Source: Liminaster sp045576355 (GTDB lineage: Bacteria; Bacteroidota; Bacteroidia; Bacteroidales; UBA3663). Taken from it: a stretch of 35,890 nucleotides of DNA. Where the stretch lies: assembly GCA_045576355.1 (NCBI GenBank), contig JAZNGG010000003.1, forward strand, positions 1 through 35,890. The letters run 5' to 3'. The notes under the pieces are model-generated. The model searched no databases, was not told where the DNA came from, and worked only from the letters and a program-made list of their open reading frames with translations. This document shows positions 34,233 to 35,890 of this stretch, in pieces; position 1 is the stretch's first letter, and the number at the start of each line of letters is the position of its first letter. The position numbers were made by a program, and so were the translations under genes.

Positions 34233-35276
34233 ATGAATATGGAACAGATGATAGAAATTTATCCTCAAAGACCCCATCTGGTTATTTTGGGAGCGGGCGC
34301 AAGTAAAGATTCAATGCCTAACGGAGACGCAGAAGGTAGGCCATTGCCTGTTATGAATGAGTTTATTAGCACTCTTGGCTTAACTGACTACATTGGGAGG
34401 ATAGAAGGTGTTCCCAAGAATGATAATATAGAGGATGTGTATTCTTGGTTAGCAAATCAAGAGCAATTTGCCGAAGAACGCTTTGTTGTAGAGAATGAAA
34501 TTAGGGAGTATTTCTCAAACATTACATTGCCTAACACCTTAACTAAGTATGATTTGCTGGTGTTATCTCTCCGACAAAAAGACTGTATTGCGACATTTAA
34601 TTGGGATGGTTTATTGGTACAAGCATACCAAAGAATGCAGAAAATTACTTCTGACCTACCACAAATGGTTTTTCTGCACGGAAATGTTGAGGTTGGTTAT
34701 TGCCCAAAATGCAATACTTATGGTTATTGGTTTGCAAAATGTCATAAATGCGGAGAACAGTTACGAGAGGTTCCTCTATTATATCCTGTTAAAAATAAGA
34801 ATTATCAAAAGGATGAGTTTATTAGTGAACAATGGGAAATTTTGGATGATTATATTTCCAAAGCAGCACTGATTACTATATATGGATATAGTGCTCCAAA
34901 GACAGATATTGAGGCTATCAACATTATAAAAAAAGCTTTTGCACGATTAGGGACACCTCGATATTTTGATATAGTTGAAATTATAGAGCATCCAAAATTT
35001 GACACGAAGAATATTAGCGAGGCGTGGCTAGATTTATCCGAAATGGCAAGAGACCACCTTGAACTTCGTAGGTCAGTGTTTGATAGTTATATGTTCAAAA
35101 ATCCCCGCCGTTCACTTGAATTTTTGCATAAGAACCGAATCGCCTCATCATGGTGGGGCGAGTCGACTATTAAATTCACGCCAGATGATATAGAGAAAGA
35201 CAACACATTTGCTTTAGAAACAAAGGTTATGCCTCTATTAGAAAATGAATATAGTGGTAATTATGATGTTATTTAA
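34233..35276 (+). CDS. SIR2-family NAD-binding protein
   Basis: 347 residues. The SIR2 fold shows ILGAGAS (18-24) for NAD phosphates, TFNWD (121-125) with the conserved Asn, LHG (148-150) with the catalytic His, a four-cysteine zinc knuckle CPKC...CHKC (157-173), and IYGYSAPKTD (216-225). The residual C-terminal 100 residues have no domain I know. Bacterial SIR2 proteins in defence loci (for example ThsA and DSR types) destroy NAD on infection; others deacylate proteins. Intact catalytic residues and its place between methylase and restriction gene favour a defence NADase, but this is inference. AT-rich like the preceding half of the methylase gene. The restriction gene starts 6 bases after its stop. 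Confidence 0.8.
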   Translation: MNMEQMIEIYPQRPHLVILGAGASKDSMPNGDAEGRPLPVMNEFISTLGLTDYIGRIEGVPKNDNIEDVYSWLANQEQFAEERFVVENEIREYFSNITLPNTLTKYDLLVLSLRQKDCIATFNWDGLLVQAYQRMQKITSDLPQMVFLHGNVEVGYCPKCNTYGYWFAKCHKCGEQLREVPLLYPVKNKNYQKDEFISEQWEILDDYISKAALITIYGYSAPKTDIEAINIIKKAFARLGTPRYFDIVEIIEHPKFDTKNISEAWLDLSEMARDHLELRRSVFDSYMFKNPRRSLEFLHKNRIASSWWGESTIKFTPDDIEKDNTFALETKVMPLLENEYSGNYDVI

Positions 35277-35282
35277 TAACTT

Positions 35283-35890
35283 ATGGCTCAAGACTTTTTC
35301 CCTCAACGACCTACCGTTACTCCAACTATCTATGCCTATAGCCTGATTGGAGTAGATTCCCACAAAGGTTACTTGAAAGTAGGTTACACTGACCGTACAG
35401 CCAAAGAACGTATAGATGAGCAGTTGCATACAAGCAAAGTGCAGTATGAAATTGTATTGGTGGAGTCGGCTATGAGCAACGACGGCTCTTGCTTTACGGA
35501 CAAGGATGTGCATAGACTCCTTGAACGAAAAGGGCACTCTCGTCTTAATCCACTCGACAAGACTGATGAATGGTTTAAGTGTACCGTTGCCGATGTAATG
35601 GCCGCTATATTGTCGCTCCGCATAGGAATGGACAATGTAGAGAATAGAACGCAGAATTTCACTATGCGCCCAGAGCAGTTCCGTGCAGTGGAACAGACAA
35701 GGACTTACTTTGAGCAAGCACTGAAAGAAGAGCCTAACCGCACACCAAAATTCCTGTGGAATGCAAAGATGCGTTTCGGAAAAACCTTTGCATCGTATCA
35801 GTTGGCAAAGAAGCTGGGCTTGTCACGTATATTGATTCTTACCTTCAAACCCGCAGTTGAATCGGCTTGGCGTGAAGACCTTGTTTCACA
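35283..35890 (+). CDS. GIY-YIG/T5orf172-helicase restriction protein (5' part)
   Basis: The first 202 residues of a gene that runs off the window. Residues about 16-100 (IYAYSLIG...GYLKVGYTDRTAKERI...E...DEWFKC) fit the GIY-YIG-like T5orf172/MUG113 nuclease domain. Then RPEQFRAVEQT (129-139) resembles the Q-motif of superfamily 2 helicases, and AKMRFGKTFA (161-170) is Walker A, followed by RILILTFKP. So it should be a nuclease fused to a DEAD/DEAH helicase, the restriction partner of the methylases. Composition returns to a higher GC content (33 of 60 in 35461-35520). Read here as partial only because of the window end. Confidence 0.82.
   Translation, partial: MAQDFFPQRPTVTPTIYAYSLIGVDSHKGYLKVGYTDRTAKERIDEQLHTSKVQYEIVLVESAMSNDGSCFTDKDVHRLLERKGHSRLNPLDKTDEWFKCTVADVMAAILSLRIGMDNVENRTQNFTMRPEQFRAVEQTRTYFEQALKEEPNRTPKFLWNAKMRFGKTFASYQLAKKLGLSRILILTFKPAVESAWREDLVS

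Noticed and set aside
1..35890. tRNA or rRNA genes
   Set aside because: Reading both strands I found no T-loop GGTTCGANTCC context with matching stems and no rRNA core sequences.

Overview
The window is chromosomal DNA from a member of the Bacteroidota, almost certainly order Bacteroidales. Evidence: promoters of the Bacteroides type (TTTG, about 20 bases, TAnnTTTG) precede many genes and purine-rich Shine-Dalgarno sites are generally absent; the gene set is typical of the order (OMP_b-brl_3-type outer-membrane barrel, pectate lyase with a type IX-secretion-like C-terminus, DUF4494, FucP-type sugar transporter, SSS/araDAB cluster). I cannot name the genus.

Layout. 1-9.2 kb: housekeeping and envelope genes: endonuclease IV (nfo, minus strand), divergent dsbD-mazG, an M13 lipoprotein metallopeptidase, priA, and a 55-residue small protein. 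9.4-17.1 kb: surface and carbohydrate genes: a membrane GT2 glycosyltransferase, a 1002-residue outer-membrane barrel protein, and a secreted family-1 pectate lyase. Several are closed by clear intrinsic terminators. 17.3-22.9 kb: Bax-inhibitor-1 family protein, engB, DUF4494, yggS and tsaE, then a minus-strand pair (CpsB/CapC-type PHP phosphatase followed by a FucP-like sugar transporter). 23.1-30.4 kb: an L-arabinose module in the order galM (lipoprotein mutarotase), SSS symporter, araD, araA, araB. It should convert imported L-arabinose to L-ribulose, L-ribulose-5-phosphate and D-xylulose-5-phosphate. No regulator gene for it lies in the window.

30.4-35.9 kb is an accessory region. A 1.5-kb stretch without protein genes holds two large hairpins after araB, a degenerate dispersed repeat, a cluster of CAGC/GCTG palindromes, a candidate leftward small RNA with promoter and terminator, and a rightward promoter leading into a strongly structured leader. 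The leader forms a rod of about 43 base pairs, and the 3' strand of its closing stem is also the 5' strand of an intrinsic terminator, the arrangement of an attenuator. It runs into a restriction-modification-like island: an adenine-methylase-like protein with motif I but no NPPY motif, an Eco57I-type methylase with both, a SIR2-family protein with its own promoter, and the start of a GIY-YIG/T5orf172-helicase restriction protein cut by the window edge. Base composition drops inside the second methylase gene and recovers after the SIR2 gene, suggesting that specificity domain and SIR2 gene arrived as one block.

The RNA-led island is the best candidate for a little-described system. The gene families are known; the combination, the mosaic structure and the leader RNA are what deserve follow-up. 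A dispersed intergenic repeat family that also occurs in frame inside dsbD is a second unusual feature.
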